Positions 26,074 through 38,070 of a DNA stretch of 64,000 bases are shown here, piece by piece (the first letter of the stretch is position 1; every line of letters starts with the position of its first letter). Source of the stretch: Thereva unica (lineage: Eukaryota > Arthropoda > Insecta > Diptera > Therevidae); contig OX465285.1 in NCBI GenBank assembly GCA_949987705.1, positions 87,925,975 to 87,989,974 of the forward strand, in the 5' to 3' direction. Made by a program: the position numbers and the translations under genes. The notes below the pieces were generated by a model, which was given only the letters and a program-made list of their open reading frames with translations, was not told the DNA's origin and did no database searches.

Positions 26074-27518
26074 GATCCGTGATATCCGTGACGTGACGGT
26101 GACTTCAGTGCAGTACCGTGAGCATCAGTGAAAAAATAAATATAGAAACGATATAATTCTTGGGAATCAAACTAGAGATGCTCTCACACCACGCATTGAA
26201 GTTCTAAGTACCCTTCAAGCGTCCGTGAAAAACACAAAAATATACGTTGTAATTTATCCCGGACGTGAAACAAATTTTCAATGAAAAATTTTATAAGAAC
26301 TCAACAGAAATTTAGGTCAAGTTTATTTGAAAGACATTCCAACGTGGATCTTTGCAGTTTTACCACAAATCACTAAATGAGTTTTGGCTCATTCTAAATT
26401 ATTCGTGTAGAATTTAGTTTTGTGGTCCATCAATCCTCTATATAAAGTTGCGAACTCTCCTTCCACTTCTCGAAGGCTCAACGTGTGATGAGCACAATCT
26501 TCATTTGCTGTCCTGCGAAACCTCGAAGTACTAACCGAAAGATTTCGTCATGGAACAATGATCTCTGTAGGCAAAGGAGAGAAGTCAGAAAACTATTTAA
26601 TAGGGCTAAGGTCTCGGACAACTGGGACCTCTACAAGAAAGCCCTCACCAATTAGTTATAACGAAGATTTGAGAAGATCCAAACGAAAGTCATGGAAAGC
26701 CTTCTGAGAAGAAAATACAAGTTTCCATCCTCCACGAGGTTACACGAAGTCTGTCTTAGGAACACTCTAATGGCATTGCCTCTCTCAAGACTCCTGAAGG
26801 ATCCTTTACAGAGAACACCAGGAATACTATAGATACCTATAATGAGCACTCATTTCTCGGGCTCTAAGGCAGCTGATCCTAGAATGGCCTTAGAACCTTA
26901 CATTGGATCGGAGGTAATACTTGCCGATCCTATAATAGGAACAATGGCCTAGCAAACAGGATTTTCACTACGGGTAAGAATGAGTGGGCCATTGGCATCT
27001 TCAAGCCTTTCAACGCTGCTGGAAAGAACCACCTCTTCCCGGCTCTCCATCAGACAGGCTTGGAAGAGATCTTACCAATCCGCTGCCACTATTTCGGGGT
27101 AGCTTTGCGTTTGCCCATATTCCAAGGTGATGGAGGGAGGCTAAGGAAGTTCTTTTCTCTAAAACAGAGAGGAGATCGTATAGTGAAGCAAAATCCTATA
27201 GACCTATCCGCCTCTCCTCCTTTCTCCTGAAAACGATGGAGAAGGTTCTAGACAGGCATATTAGAGAGGGTCTTACAGCGAACTCACTTCACTGCCTGCA
27301 ATTTGCCTACCGGCCAGGCAGATCTATAGAGACTGCTATGCTAGTGAGAGATATTGAGATTTCAAAATTCGATTTCAAAACGAAAAAGTAATTTCAGATG
27401 CCATTGCACATTGAGCACTGAAAAAGGCGGTACTGTGGGAATGTCAGTGAAAAATTCGCCACGGAAGCCACTGATACGGAAAGCATCGGTGTGGTGCAGT
27501 GACGATAATGTGTGGATC
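26074..27518. mobile_element. TIR element copy 2, split by a LOA-like insertion
   Basis: The left end GATCCGTGATATCCGTGACG matches copy 1 (8708). The right segment 27365-27518, with GTCAGTGAAAAATTCGCCAC, matches 9400-9527. The interior is occupied by a LOA-like relic that copy 1 lacks. Confidence 0.55.
26470..27353 (+). mobile_element. LOA-like relic, linker and RT N-terminus
   Basis: Frames read SSWNNDLCRQRREVRKLFNR near 26545. Near 26985-27120 they read an IFKPFNAAGKNHLFPALHQT segment. Near 27190 they read KSYRPIRLSSFLLKTMEKVL, and then FAYRPGRSIETAMLVRDIE, the standard start of a LOA-group RT. Several frameshifts are present. Confidence 0.75.
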
Positions 27519-29649
27519 AAGCTAGCTTTCAACTTCCAACTGCTATTTTCACGTTTGGAAGGTTTATTAAACCTACATATATATATAGAGCACACCCTGC
27601 AGTTTCCGAGAGCATCCGATTTTATCACCAGCCCTAACCAATCACTATCACATAACCATGTTTTTCATGTGCATCGTATTTTTTCAAAAGGGGGCAACTG
27701 ATCAGAAATCATTGTTCATCCCCAAGTCACCACTATTTCCGTTAAATCACATGAAAAGTCTTTACTCTTATATCCGATGGCGAATGTCAGTTCAAATTGA
27801 AAATGTCACAAAAGTAGAAATATCCAGGATTACTTTGAGAGTCTGACTGTCGACATAAAAAACATACCCTCAACCCTAATTGACTTTCCCCAATTTCACT
27901 TTGAAACATCCGACTTCCACAAGGACTTACTGTCATATCTCATGTCGTTTTATCTTGTGAATAACATATCTTAAAAAAAATCTGTCATATCTCACAAAAC
28001 ATAAATATCTCAAATTTTATCATCAGGAACTCTTTAAGATATCGATTTCTGTGCCAAAGGAAGAACAAAAATCTCAAACTCACAAAAGAACGAGAACGCA
28101 CACACCCACAGGAAAAATAACACGAGGGCATCATAATTAGATAAAGTGCGATAAAATTAAGGAAATTTGAAATTAATAGAGAAGGCCCCACTACTACACC
28201 CAAAGAATGCTTTCCCTAATGTCTGGTTAGGAGAAAACAAATTTTTTTCTTGTTCCTTGGAGTAACTTAAGAAGTTAATGGGAATAATCATCGCGTTTAC
28301 GACCGGTTCGTGTTTAAGCGAAATCCGATAACGTGATCCTGGATATGCCCTGGGCCGGAGGGGGAGGGAATTGATAAAACTCAAGAAAAATTTTCACCCA
28401 AAAGAAACTTTAAGAAGGATTTGCAGAGATTATGTGTGGCAGAAAGATCCTTGTTTGCTTGAAGTTTGCTTTTTTAAGAAAAAGAAGATTAGTGGTGGTG
28501 GTGATGGTGGGGGTATGCGGATAAGAAGGATTTATAATGCATATAAGGGTAGGGCTAGGAAAATTTTTGTTGATAAAAATCGGTTACAAGCAAGCAACTT
28601 TTAAGGAACAATAACCTTTTCAAGACCTCTTAATGTGCTCACACCATCAAAGCCCCTCAATCCCAAAGGAAATATGATCAAGAGTCATAATGTGTCATAA
28701 TTAATTCAGGATTATAAACAATTTTGGTTTTTTGGAAAATCGATAGAAAAACTCCTAGGATCCGTTCTAATCTTCACATTTTACAAGCCATTGAGCAGAT
28801 TTATTTGGCAGTCTGTGGGCTATCACGATGGCTTCTGCCAAATAAACTCCTTTCGTGGATGTGATTTTAATATGGTGATTTATGAAGAGATAAAGGGAGA
28901 AAATGTCATAATTTCGAATGACGTTACTTTTATATAATTCGCAGAGATATGAGCCACATGAGTTTATTAGAGTGGTTTTGTCTGTCTGAACTAATGAAGT
29001 GTTAACTATGAAATGGCATATGTTTTTGTTGTTGAATATAAACATTTTGAAGGAGGTTTCGAGAGAACAAATAGCAAGGGGGTTAGCAACGACTAAGAAA
29101 AAATGGCATTTTTCATTGAGAAGAGGAAACTACAAGGTTGTCTTCCTTTATACAGCTGATATCTTTTATATCTTATCTACTTTCTCTAATACCATACCGA
29201 TTGAAATTTAACAGAAAGGCGCAAATCTCCAGCTTTTTTTATATTTCTCAAACAGATTTCGATCGTCAGGAGCCCTCTTCTCCGATTCCGGATAGTAAGC
29301 TGAGAGCTAGCCGATAGGAGCTGAGAGCAGCTGAGTTTCTATTGCTTTCGTGTTCCAATCTGATCGTTTCAAAAAACCCGGGGCTTTAGCTTTAAATTCA
29401 AGTGAATGGATCCTGGACAACCTCAAGCTGAAAAGAGAGGTGAGGTAGCAGTAGGTGTGAGGTAGCATATACCCTTCATCAAAGCCTACCAAGCCAAGTT
29501 ATAAAGTTATCGTGTCGAGCGGGTAGTTTTTGGGCAGCGCGCATGCAGTTCTGTAATGGCTTATCCTGCTATGGAGGCTATGTAAGGATGAACCACTCTC
29601 CTACCATATTCATGCGACTTTTATGAACCATTTTCATTATATTCATCAA
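27519..29649. other. No recognised gene
   Basis: AT-rich, short frames only, with a GGT/GGTGAT run at 28490-28515. Nothing assigned. Confidence 0.4.
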
Positions 29650-29880
29650 TCCGGACCAACTATTGGGCCACCCACCTGTTTGGCGAAGATGGCTATGGAC
29701 GATCGGACCCTCTTTCTGCAGGCTTCGACTTGAGGAGGCTGAGTCTGACATTCATGTACTGTTTGAGTGTCCGCGATAGCTCAGTCATGTGAAAGCGACA
29801 AACCACTAGGTAGACTGCTGAACCTGACTAAGCTGTCTGCCCTGGTAGTACTATAAGGCAATTTTGGGCCAAATAAATCA
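29650..29880 (+). mobile_element. Possible LOA-like ORF2 tail
   Basis: One frame reads CRLRLEEAESDIHVLFECPR at 29720-29780, like the C-terminal Cys/His knuckle (CxLC..E..HxLFxCP) of LOA-group ORF2. It is short and isolated. Confidence 0.4.
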
Positions 29881-30199
29881 TCAAATAAGAAGATTTTTCG
29901 CTAGAAGGCTTAAACTTTGAAATTGTCACGAACATGCAATCCGATAACATTCCAGTTTCGGGAATATCCTTCTTCAACAATAATTGTAAAATGTTCCCGT
30001 TGAAGACTATCGGCCAGGGAAACCATTCCTTCTCAATCACAGAACAGCGCTCATGGCGGATTTCTCTACCTCACATTCGTACCACATTAAGTAGAGTATT
30101 CCACTTGATTCGGCGGGTTGCAAATAGCCCCTGTAATAGAAAAGAACTTATTTCTTAAATTCTGTTTTTTTATGTGGCAGTCTAAGCTCACGATGTGTC

Positions 30200-30765
30200 A
30201 CCCTATGTGCTACCAGTCCGACAAGTCGTATACACCATGGTACAATTTCTAGTAGTAAGCTTAGCTCGAAGGATAGAGAGGGGGATAGGATAAATTAGGG
30301 GCAGTGAGGGGTGGCGATGAATTTTACGTTTGAACTCTGGCGGGTTGTGTGAGTTCGGAAATACTGATTGTAGAAGGTTGTCCCACAGTCGAGTTGTTTT
30401 TGTTGTAACTGAATTTCTGAACCGGAATGTGCGCAAAAATAAGGGCTGTAAACTGTGAGAGTGAGCTGAGCCGGAAAGTCTTGTATTGCAGTAGAAATAT
30501 TGCCGGGGAGGCAAAAGGTTACATGTTTCAGTGGAGCAGTCATTGTGGTAAAAATTTTGCCAGAGTTGCAACATTCCTACGCTGGCTTAATGAGTCAATT
30601 GAAGAGCAAATGGCGCTATCACCACTAACTTTGGGAGCGTGGTTTTGCACCTTATCCAGTGAAGCTAAGGTGGTTCTCTGTAGTGTGGCGACTACGATGC
30701 GTTCACCGCGACATCCACATGTCAAACATAAAGACACAAAAACAACGAGTTTTTGTATTCTTAAA
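30200..30765 (-). mobile_element. Jockey-like element 3' end
   Basis: The minus strand encodes SIDSLSQRRNVATLAKF, LLPPRQYFYCNTRLSGSAHS and TKTTRLWDNLLQSVFPNSHN. These match the C-terminus of the longer copy at 56327-57100. One or two frameshifts separate the blocks. Confidence 0.75.
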
Positions 30766-32411
30766 TAAAATCTAATTTACAAAAATCCCATTCTAATCCT
30801 CATCTACCCAGAACTTCAAAACCCAGCAAGAACCATAACAAATCTCATTTCCAAACACTTATTATTTTCATATTTAGAATCAATCTAGAGTCTCGATTGT
30901 TTTTTTTTGTTTAATCTTAGCTCACAGCTGAAAACATACTAAACAAAAACACAAAACTAATACTGACCACTGAAACCGGTTAAAAACTGTTTTTATATCT
31001 TTCTCTTTTTTCATTATTTTTTGTTATTGTGTCTATCAATAAATTTGCACATTGACATTGAAATAAAGTCTTAACATTTGACTCCAAGGCCATTTACAAT
31101 TTCAATCTGTCTCCGTCGAGCGTGTCAATTTTAATTGATTCAAAAAAATAAAAGGAAAACGTTTGTCCCACGTTCCATTGGGGGATAGGAGTCAAGATTA
31201 TACATAGTACAAGGGGGTATCTGTGGAGCAGCTTGAGAATAATTTGATAAAAAATAGAAACAGCACAACCAGAAGCAAAAAAAAACATAGAGAGTGAAAA
31301 AGAAGATGGCTTTGTATATCTAATTTTCTCTTGAATTATTTTTTGTTCGTTCCAAACAATCTTGGCGTTATATCACCAAATTGGCACTAAACGAGGAAAG
31401 TTTCCCTCTGCAGACCATTTAAAATTATTCAAAGCCCAAAGTTGGGGCGGCCCTCATTGTGTTTAAAATCAGCGCTGATTTATGTGTGACATCATAAAAT
31501 ATGCATGGAAAGTGGGCCACTGATGGCTGGGGGGACACACACTACACCCTGGAGGGCAGAGCCCCAGACAAATGAACTCTCTCAAGTTTGAAGAAATGCT
31601 CTAGGGGTCAAAGCTGAAATTCGCGCGACGGCGGTTTCTTTTTAAAGAAGTCCCATCAAAGCTCTCACACGGCTACCCTCATTTAAAAGTGATGACTTCA
31701 ATTTGAAAGACTGAAGTGTGGGTGGACGTTCGTTCGGTGTGTTCGGGGTATAAATATATATTTTTCTTATTTTCTAAACATTTCCAACTTTGCATGCTGT
31801 ATTTACCCCCCCAAAAACTTCAAGACTTTCAAAGCAAAGAGAAAGGAAACGAAGTTTGCAAAATTGAAAGAAAAAAAAAATATCGTGTTTGTTTGTGTAT
31901 TTTTGCCAAAGCTACAGCAGCAGCAGCAACAAGGCGCACATACAGAGCTCAACGTGTAATACGACTTTTTGTGGTCTTATAAATATATATATGTATATAT
32001 ACATCTATATAAATATATACTAAAAAGAAAAATTCCCAGCATCATGACTCACCTGGTTTCTAGGTATGCAATGGCGTGCCGACGAGCGAGCCACACTGGA
32101 AACTGGTTTAAAATGAACTACTTGAGAGATTTCTGATGATGGTGTATGCCTTTTGGTGGGTAAGCACCTATATATAGAGAGAATCTGGATATAAATCCAT
32201 TTCCTACCTGACAATGCAGTCATCTGTCAATGACGAAATCTTTCTTGAAATCTCTCTTCTTCGTGGTGAAGCATCTTTTCTAGCTCACCCGGAAAAAATT
32301 CAAAATTTTTATATTTTTTTTTGGAAAGTTTCTAGTTTGTCCTCCAATTATTTATTATTTTTGGATTTGGTGATGACTACTATTATTTCTTCGGTATTTT
32401 GCGGTTAGCTA
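30766..32411. other. No gene; TA-rich tract and unassigned GC-richer block
   Basis: Bases 31980-32022 form an imperfect (TA)n tract. Bases 31440-31720 are richer in GC than their surroundings and lack repeat hallmarks; they could be regulatory, but the sequence alone does not show it. Confidence 0.35.
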
Positions 32412-32791
32412 TCGTCCATAAATGACGTGAGGTAATTTTTGCGATATTTTGAACACCCCTTCCCTTGGCGAGATGTCGTGAGATTTGGCTCGACCCCTCC
32501 CTCCTCCCCTAATCTCACGTGAGATTTTTAAAATTTACACAAAAAATACGTATTTACGGTCGTAACCACAGCAACGTGAGCCTTTCCTTAGAATATAGAA
32601 CTGCAGGAAAGGCCCTCGCGTATAAAATCCGTGTACGTAACCGTAGTGAAATCTGGGTCAGTCGACTGTCAAATTGGGTTAGTTGAGTGTCAAATTATAT
32701 ATGCTTTGTTTACATATTAAGATCAGCCATCAGCTGATTAGAATTCGTAGTAAAAGGCGTGTAAAAAGTTCATTTGTAAGAAGGGAGGGGT

Positions 32792-32869
32792 GGGGGGGGG
32801 GGGGGTGTTTGGAGCAAGATTTTATTTGAGGTAACTAATAATTTTGACTCTTTGCCCCCCCCCCCCCCC
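32792..32869. repeat. G14 and C15 homopolymers facing each other
   Basis: G14 at 32792-32805 and C15 at 32855-32869 are separated by 49 bases, an unusual pairing able to form a hairpin or G-quadruplex. Exact run lengths may be affected by assembly. Confidence 0.8.
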
Positions 32870-33080
32870 TATTCCACTCGATTTTCGCTGGTAGTGGACA
32901 CACAACTACCAAAACGTGAGTACTCAATTAACAAGCATCTCATTACGCTAAAATACGGTGTGTGTCCTCTTGTAGTTCTAAATTTTAAGAGCTAAGAGAA
33001 TTAGCCGAGTCGCGCGTTTGGCTATCCGTTAGAGGCTACACAATTCAGTAAACAAAATTGTATAGAATTTACCCATATCT

Positions 33081-33646
33081 TAAGGCCCCAATTTACCCAC
33101 AGGTCGCCGGTGATGCGAAACTTTTCGCGTTGAGGCCAAGGCTTGCAGTCCAAGAAAGCTGGCAAAAATCAAATCAATCGTCAGTTCGTGACTGAAGATC
33201 TGGGTCAGGGCCTGTACTCCCGAGGACGAGACGATCAAGAAACGAAACGAAATAACGAGCCGAAACGAAAATATATTTCCTACTCCTGACAACGATAATC
33301 TCGCCGTGCCTTGCGTTTGTGTAACTAGACGAATACTACTGGCTAATAGGGCTTTCTATGCCCAAAAACAAATCCTGCACTCAAGATTTGTGCACAGAAA
33401 AACGAAACTTTCACTCTACAAAACAGTAATACGACCAGTACTGTGAAAACCTTCCACACCCACGTTCGCGCTTGTTCGCGGGTGTTCACCGCGTGAGTCT
33501 GGAGCTGCCTTGAAGCTTTCGTTCAAGCCACGAACATTATCAGGCGGATACCTGAAGTAACATCCTTCAGTTAGACTGAGTCAAGCTTAGTTGCGCCGGC
33601 CGGCCTGATCCTACCGGCCGGCGGCCTGTAAGTGAATGGGATCTTT
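33081..33646. mobile_element. MITE of AAGGCCCC family carrying an RT fragment
   Basis: The left end AAGGCCCCAATTTACCCACA with AGGTCGCCGG matches the reversed right end AAAGATCCCATTCACTTACA with GGCCGCCGG. The interior near 33342-33450 encodes NRAFYAQKQILHSRFVHRKT followed by KLSLYKTVIRPVL, an RT thumb segment. Same family as 58861-59402. Confidence 0.65.
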
Positions 33647-34918
33647 AGTGGAGAAACATGATTTTCTTAATTGAACCCAATTTTCTCGCAATATTACACT
33701 GTTTCTTTAAAAAAACAATAATTACGTGATATTTTCCGAGACCCTCTCTCTCCCCGGGTGAGATTGGGTGAGATTCGGCTCGGTCCCTCCCCCCCTAAAC
33801 GTCTCACGTAATTAATGGACGACCCCTTATCTATTATCACTTTCCAGAAATTGCAACTATTTAAATAACAAGACATTTTGGAGGGAGAAAATCTAATTTA
33901 AAACATGAAAGATATTTTTCTTCTCCTTATAATTTATTTCATCGCCTTCATTATCATATCAAAATCTGTTTTTCGTACAAGTCGAACTACTTGTTTTTCA
34001 ACATGAAAGCTTCCGGTTATTTTTTTCAAATTTTGTATTTTGGTTTTATTTTTCTCCACACCATTTTTATATTCTCCTCGTAATATTAAAAGATTTGCAT
34101 TTGGCACGTGTCTCTTTTTATTTTTTAATCGCATCTGCATTTAGGTCGTAAAATGTGAGATATGCTCTATCTGTTGTGTTCACGTGAGACATTTTGGAAA
34201 CAGTGTATTGAAGAGATTCTTTCAGTTTCAAAATAAACCGGAAGATGATTAGAAGAAAAACAACTTTTATTTATATTGTGCCTGCTCATCCCCCTGTGAC
34301 GTAATCTCGATTTATTTTTGTAGTGTGGACTTATCTTTGAAACTCGAAAATGATCATAGATAGATATGAGTTTGTGTTGTGTTCTGTATTCCGGTTCTAT
34401 GTTTCTGGGAAAAATACATAAGGTTATAAAGATAGGTTTTAAATTTAACCTTACAGGCAAAGGTTGATAATAGTAGAAAAGTGTAACCTTCGGACAGTTC
34501 ATTTGGCAGAAGAGTTTTATGTAAACAAAAAGTTGTTTTCCTTTTGTTATGAATTATGCAAGAAAACCGATCCTCATTGATTAATTTTGACCGGTCTTTG
34601 AACAGATGTTTCATTTATAACTCTAATTTGAACATGAACTACATCTGTACATGTGTAGTCCTCCTAAAATACTCAAAATCAAAAAGTATGTAAACGACTC
34701 CTTTGAAAATAATTTTAATCCAACTATAAAAGGCAAAAATTTTACTTGATCATTACCCAAAATCATCTCCCACAATGCTTCGCCTATTGTTTATCAAGCG
34801 TTCTTTCTACTTCTCGATGGTAACTGCATAATCTTTTTCTTAAGATACGTTTAACATTCCTTACTTAAAACTTTTAATCCAAGTAATCATTCCAATCCTA
34901 CAAACACGTAAACTTTTT

Positions 34919-36682
34919 AGTTCAGTCAATCTGGCGAAAAAAAGGCGTCTGCTTGCAAAATCAAACAATTGGATGAAACTTGGTGGAGTAGGTAGGAAGT
35001 GATGTTAGAAAGTGACCTTGCTGAAGGCCGCCTGATACTCGTGTGCGTTTTTGAAAAAACTCAAAAAAACTTCAAAAAATATTTTGAAATGGATTTATCT
35101 CGAAAACTAAGGATCTTACAAACAAATGTTTCAAATAAAAAATGTAGAGGACATCGTTATCTACATTTTTTGTCATTGGTGCAACATTGTACAACAAAAA
35201 GTGTGCGCAGTAGGTGGCGCTAAAGTGCTCAAAAAAGGGTTTTTCACCCTTTTCACCCTTAAATTTTATTTTTTCAGCTACAATCCAAATGGGAAAATTG
35301 TTCCTTTCAAAATTACGAACAACTTTTATTTAAACATTTTTTTCATACGACTTACCGTTTCAGAGCAGCAGCTTGATGAAGTATGGAAATCCCAATATTA
35401 TGCTTGCACAAAGTATAAAGACAAGCAAAGTGCATATAAAAGATGTAAATTTTTGTTTATAACAAATAAATATTAGTTTGAAGTATTAAAATTAGACATT
35501 TATAATACGTTTTCTATCATTTACGTTTCAAAGTTATAGTGTAGTGAAATGCTGCGTGAACAGCGCACAGGTATACAATGAAATGCATAACGGTATATGT
35601 GAGTGGTCCCATTGGGACTTTCTCTGGCAGTTTCGGCATAGTTCTAACAAAAGGGCCGATTTAGTTAGCTGCCCTATTCTTCGAGAAACGTACATTTTTC
35701 AGTTGCAACGTGACTTTCGGACAGTTTTCTATTTGCTGACACAATTTGAGGTTAGATAGATGACGCTTGCAGCAGCAACAGCAGAGAGTTAACACTTGTT
35801 CCTAGAATAGCATAGGTGTTTGTATATTGTCACATAAAATGAATACATGTACATTATAAAAGAAATGTAAGCTTATTTACCAATACAATTGTGGACCTCC
35901 ATTAGATTATTTTGTCGACCTAATCCAAATTTCTCAAAGACTTGATGGCAATTTGTAACTGTAAAATTTTCAATGCATTATTTTATACTATACTTTCTTT
36001 GTAAAAAATAATAATTTCACAAAAGATTCAACTACTTTGAATATTTCATATAAAAGTATAAAAAATACGGATTATACATTTCTAATTTTGATAATTATTA
36101 AAAAAATTATTTGTTATAAACATTATTAATTGTTACATTCAAAGTTAAACAAAAATGACATCTTTTATATGCACTTTGCTTGTCTTTATACTTTGTGCAA
36201 GCGTAATATTGGGATTTCCATACTTCATCAAGCTGCTGCTCTGAAACGGTAAGTCGTATGAAAAAAATGTTTAAATAAAAGTTGTTCGTAATGAACAAGG
36301 AACAATTTTCCCATTTGGATTGTAGCTGAAAAAATAAAATTTAAGGGTGAAAAGGGTGAAAAACCCTTTTTTGAGCACTTTAGCGCCACCTACTGCGCAC
36401 ACTTTTTGTTGTACAATGTTGCACCAATGACAAAAAATGTAGATAACGATGTCCTCTACATTTTTTATTTGAAACATTTGTTTGTAAGATCCTTAGTTTT
36501 CGAGATAAATCCATTTCAAAATATTTTTTGAAGTTTTTTTGAGTTTTTTCAAAAACGCACACGAGTATCAGGCGGCCTTCAGCAAGGTCACTTTCTAACA
36601 TCACTTCCTACCTACTCCACCAAGTTTCATCCAATTGTTTGATTTTGCAAGATCCATTTGCCAGATTGACTGAACTATTTTA
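34919..36682. repeat. Long inverted repeat, arms about 590 bp
   Basis: The left arm (about 34919-35510) is repeated in reverse at about 36065-36682. The 74-codon frame 34999-35223 (+) is identical at protein level to 36380-36604 (-). The outer ends read TAGTTCAGTCAATCTGGC and its complement. The arms differ by small indels just inside the ends and by about 30 bp near the inner end. The 550-bp centre is AT-rich with no recognised protein. It could be a non-autonomous transposon with long TIRs or two facing copies of one repeat. Confidence 0.9.
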
Positions 36683-37079
36683 CTATTTACACTGCTTTGA
36701 GTCGTACCTATAAGGTATAAAAACTTTCGAACGTATGAAGAGTACGATGAATGTACAACAAAAACTTTCCAACCAAGTTATAAAAACTTGTATCGTTTGG
36801 GGAAAGAAATGTATGACTTAACTTTGCTGTGCAGCAACGAGAACGTCTTTTCGTTTTAGCTATTTGATTGCTTATTTTCGAATACTCGCTTTAAGCTACT
36901 TAGTGGCAGACAAGCAGGACTTTTAACAATTAAATATACAATTTTTAGAAACACACTTTTACCTTGCAATTAATTACCACAAAACTTGGCTCATGGACTG
37001 AAGTCGGTTTCGGCTTGGCTGAGTCGAATTTGAAGAAATGTCGGTAGGCAAGGCATGTGATATTGCCATTCTCTTACGA

Positions 37080-38070
37080 CTAAGATAGGTAGGTAAGTAG
37101 GGGCGATGTCCCGTCCAAGTCGTAGGCTGGGACACAATTGGCGCTAAGGTGCGCCGTTTTGTAGCCCCATTAGTGAAAAATTGTTGTGTGAAAGGAACAG
37201 CAAGCTAGGGATTTACATCCATTCCGTCAAATTTAGATACCGGATCAAATCTCCTATTCAGAGAAAATGTTCGATAGTCTTATTAGTCTGATCCTCTCCG
37301 CAGCTGCGACAGTGGATATTACGCGGAATTCTCAATCTGACTGCATGTTGTCCAATTGGCCAGTGACCCTCTGGCAAAAATGTGCCCATATGTCTTCTCG
37401 ACCCAGTAACCCGCTTCATGTAGCCGGTGAGTGCTACGAGCCCCATACTGCACTGGCAACCGATGAATCTGAGCTTGTAGATGGTAACTCCCTCTCAACC
37501 TCGATCACAGTTAGTTCGTCCAGGCGTTGACTGAGCTCTTCATCGGAGTCAACCTCTGCCTTAGCTGAGACCGTTTTAAAAACTTTTATCCATGCCTACC
37601 TTAGCCCAAAATGGAGTTTATAGCCAACTAGCTCAAGCCCCTCTAGGCACTCGTCGTTGATTACCAGTACCAGGGTTCTACTATTTCGCTGGGGTTCCGC
37701 GGCCTGGAGCACCATTTAGTTGTCCATAGGGATATCCCTGTTGTGGCGCCGAAGATACTCGAGCAATTTACCTCATCGCGAACTCCATGACCATCTCTGA
37801 TATTTTGGTCTCGATGTCGGCCCAGAGGAGGTCCGGGAGTCTGGCGGTACTAGAATTGGCATCGGTTAGTGTCACTAGAATTGGCATCGGTTTGGTCACT
37901 ACTTCGCCCATTAGCCTGTTACTCGTTGAGCCTGATTGTGGGGCTCCTGAAGTCGAAGAGAAGCTTCCCCGATTATGGTTGGTCTTAAGAGGTTTTGTCA
38001 TATTCCCAACTCCTGTGGTCGCTTCGAAATGGCAAGCCGCTGTTTTCAGGCACATGAAAGAGGAGTAAAT
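37080..38070 (-). mobile_element. LOA-like relic: gag-like ORF1 joined to ORF2 tail
   Basis: On the minus strand, 38055-37768 and 37740-37510 give a gag-like sequence with MVLQAAEPQRNSRTLVLVIN and VGYKLHFGLR. Bases 37446-37258 give PIGQHAVRLRIPRNIHCRSC followed by GEDQTNKTIEHFL, the ORF2 C-terminus. The RT region between is missing. Confidence 0.6.

Larger units (their letters stand above)
32412..33826. mobile_element. Pair of CGTCCAT...ACGTGAG MITE-like copies flanking other repeats
   Basis: Bases 32412-32530 and about 33705-33826 share a GTGAGATTyGGCTCGrCCCT block and ACGTGA-type ends. The outer ends (CGTCCATAAATGACGTGAG and, reversed, CGTCCATTAATTACGTGAG) are inverted repeats. Either two small MITEs flank the region or one larger element has been expanded by insertions. 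Confidence 0.55.
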
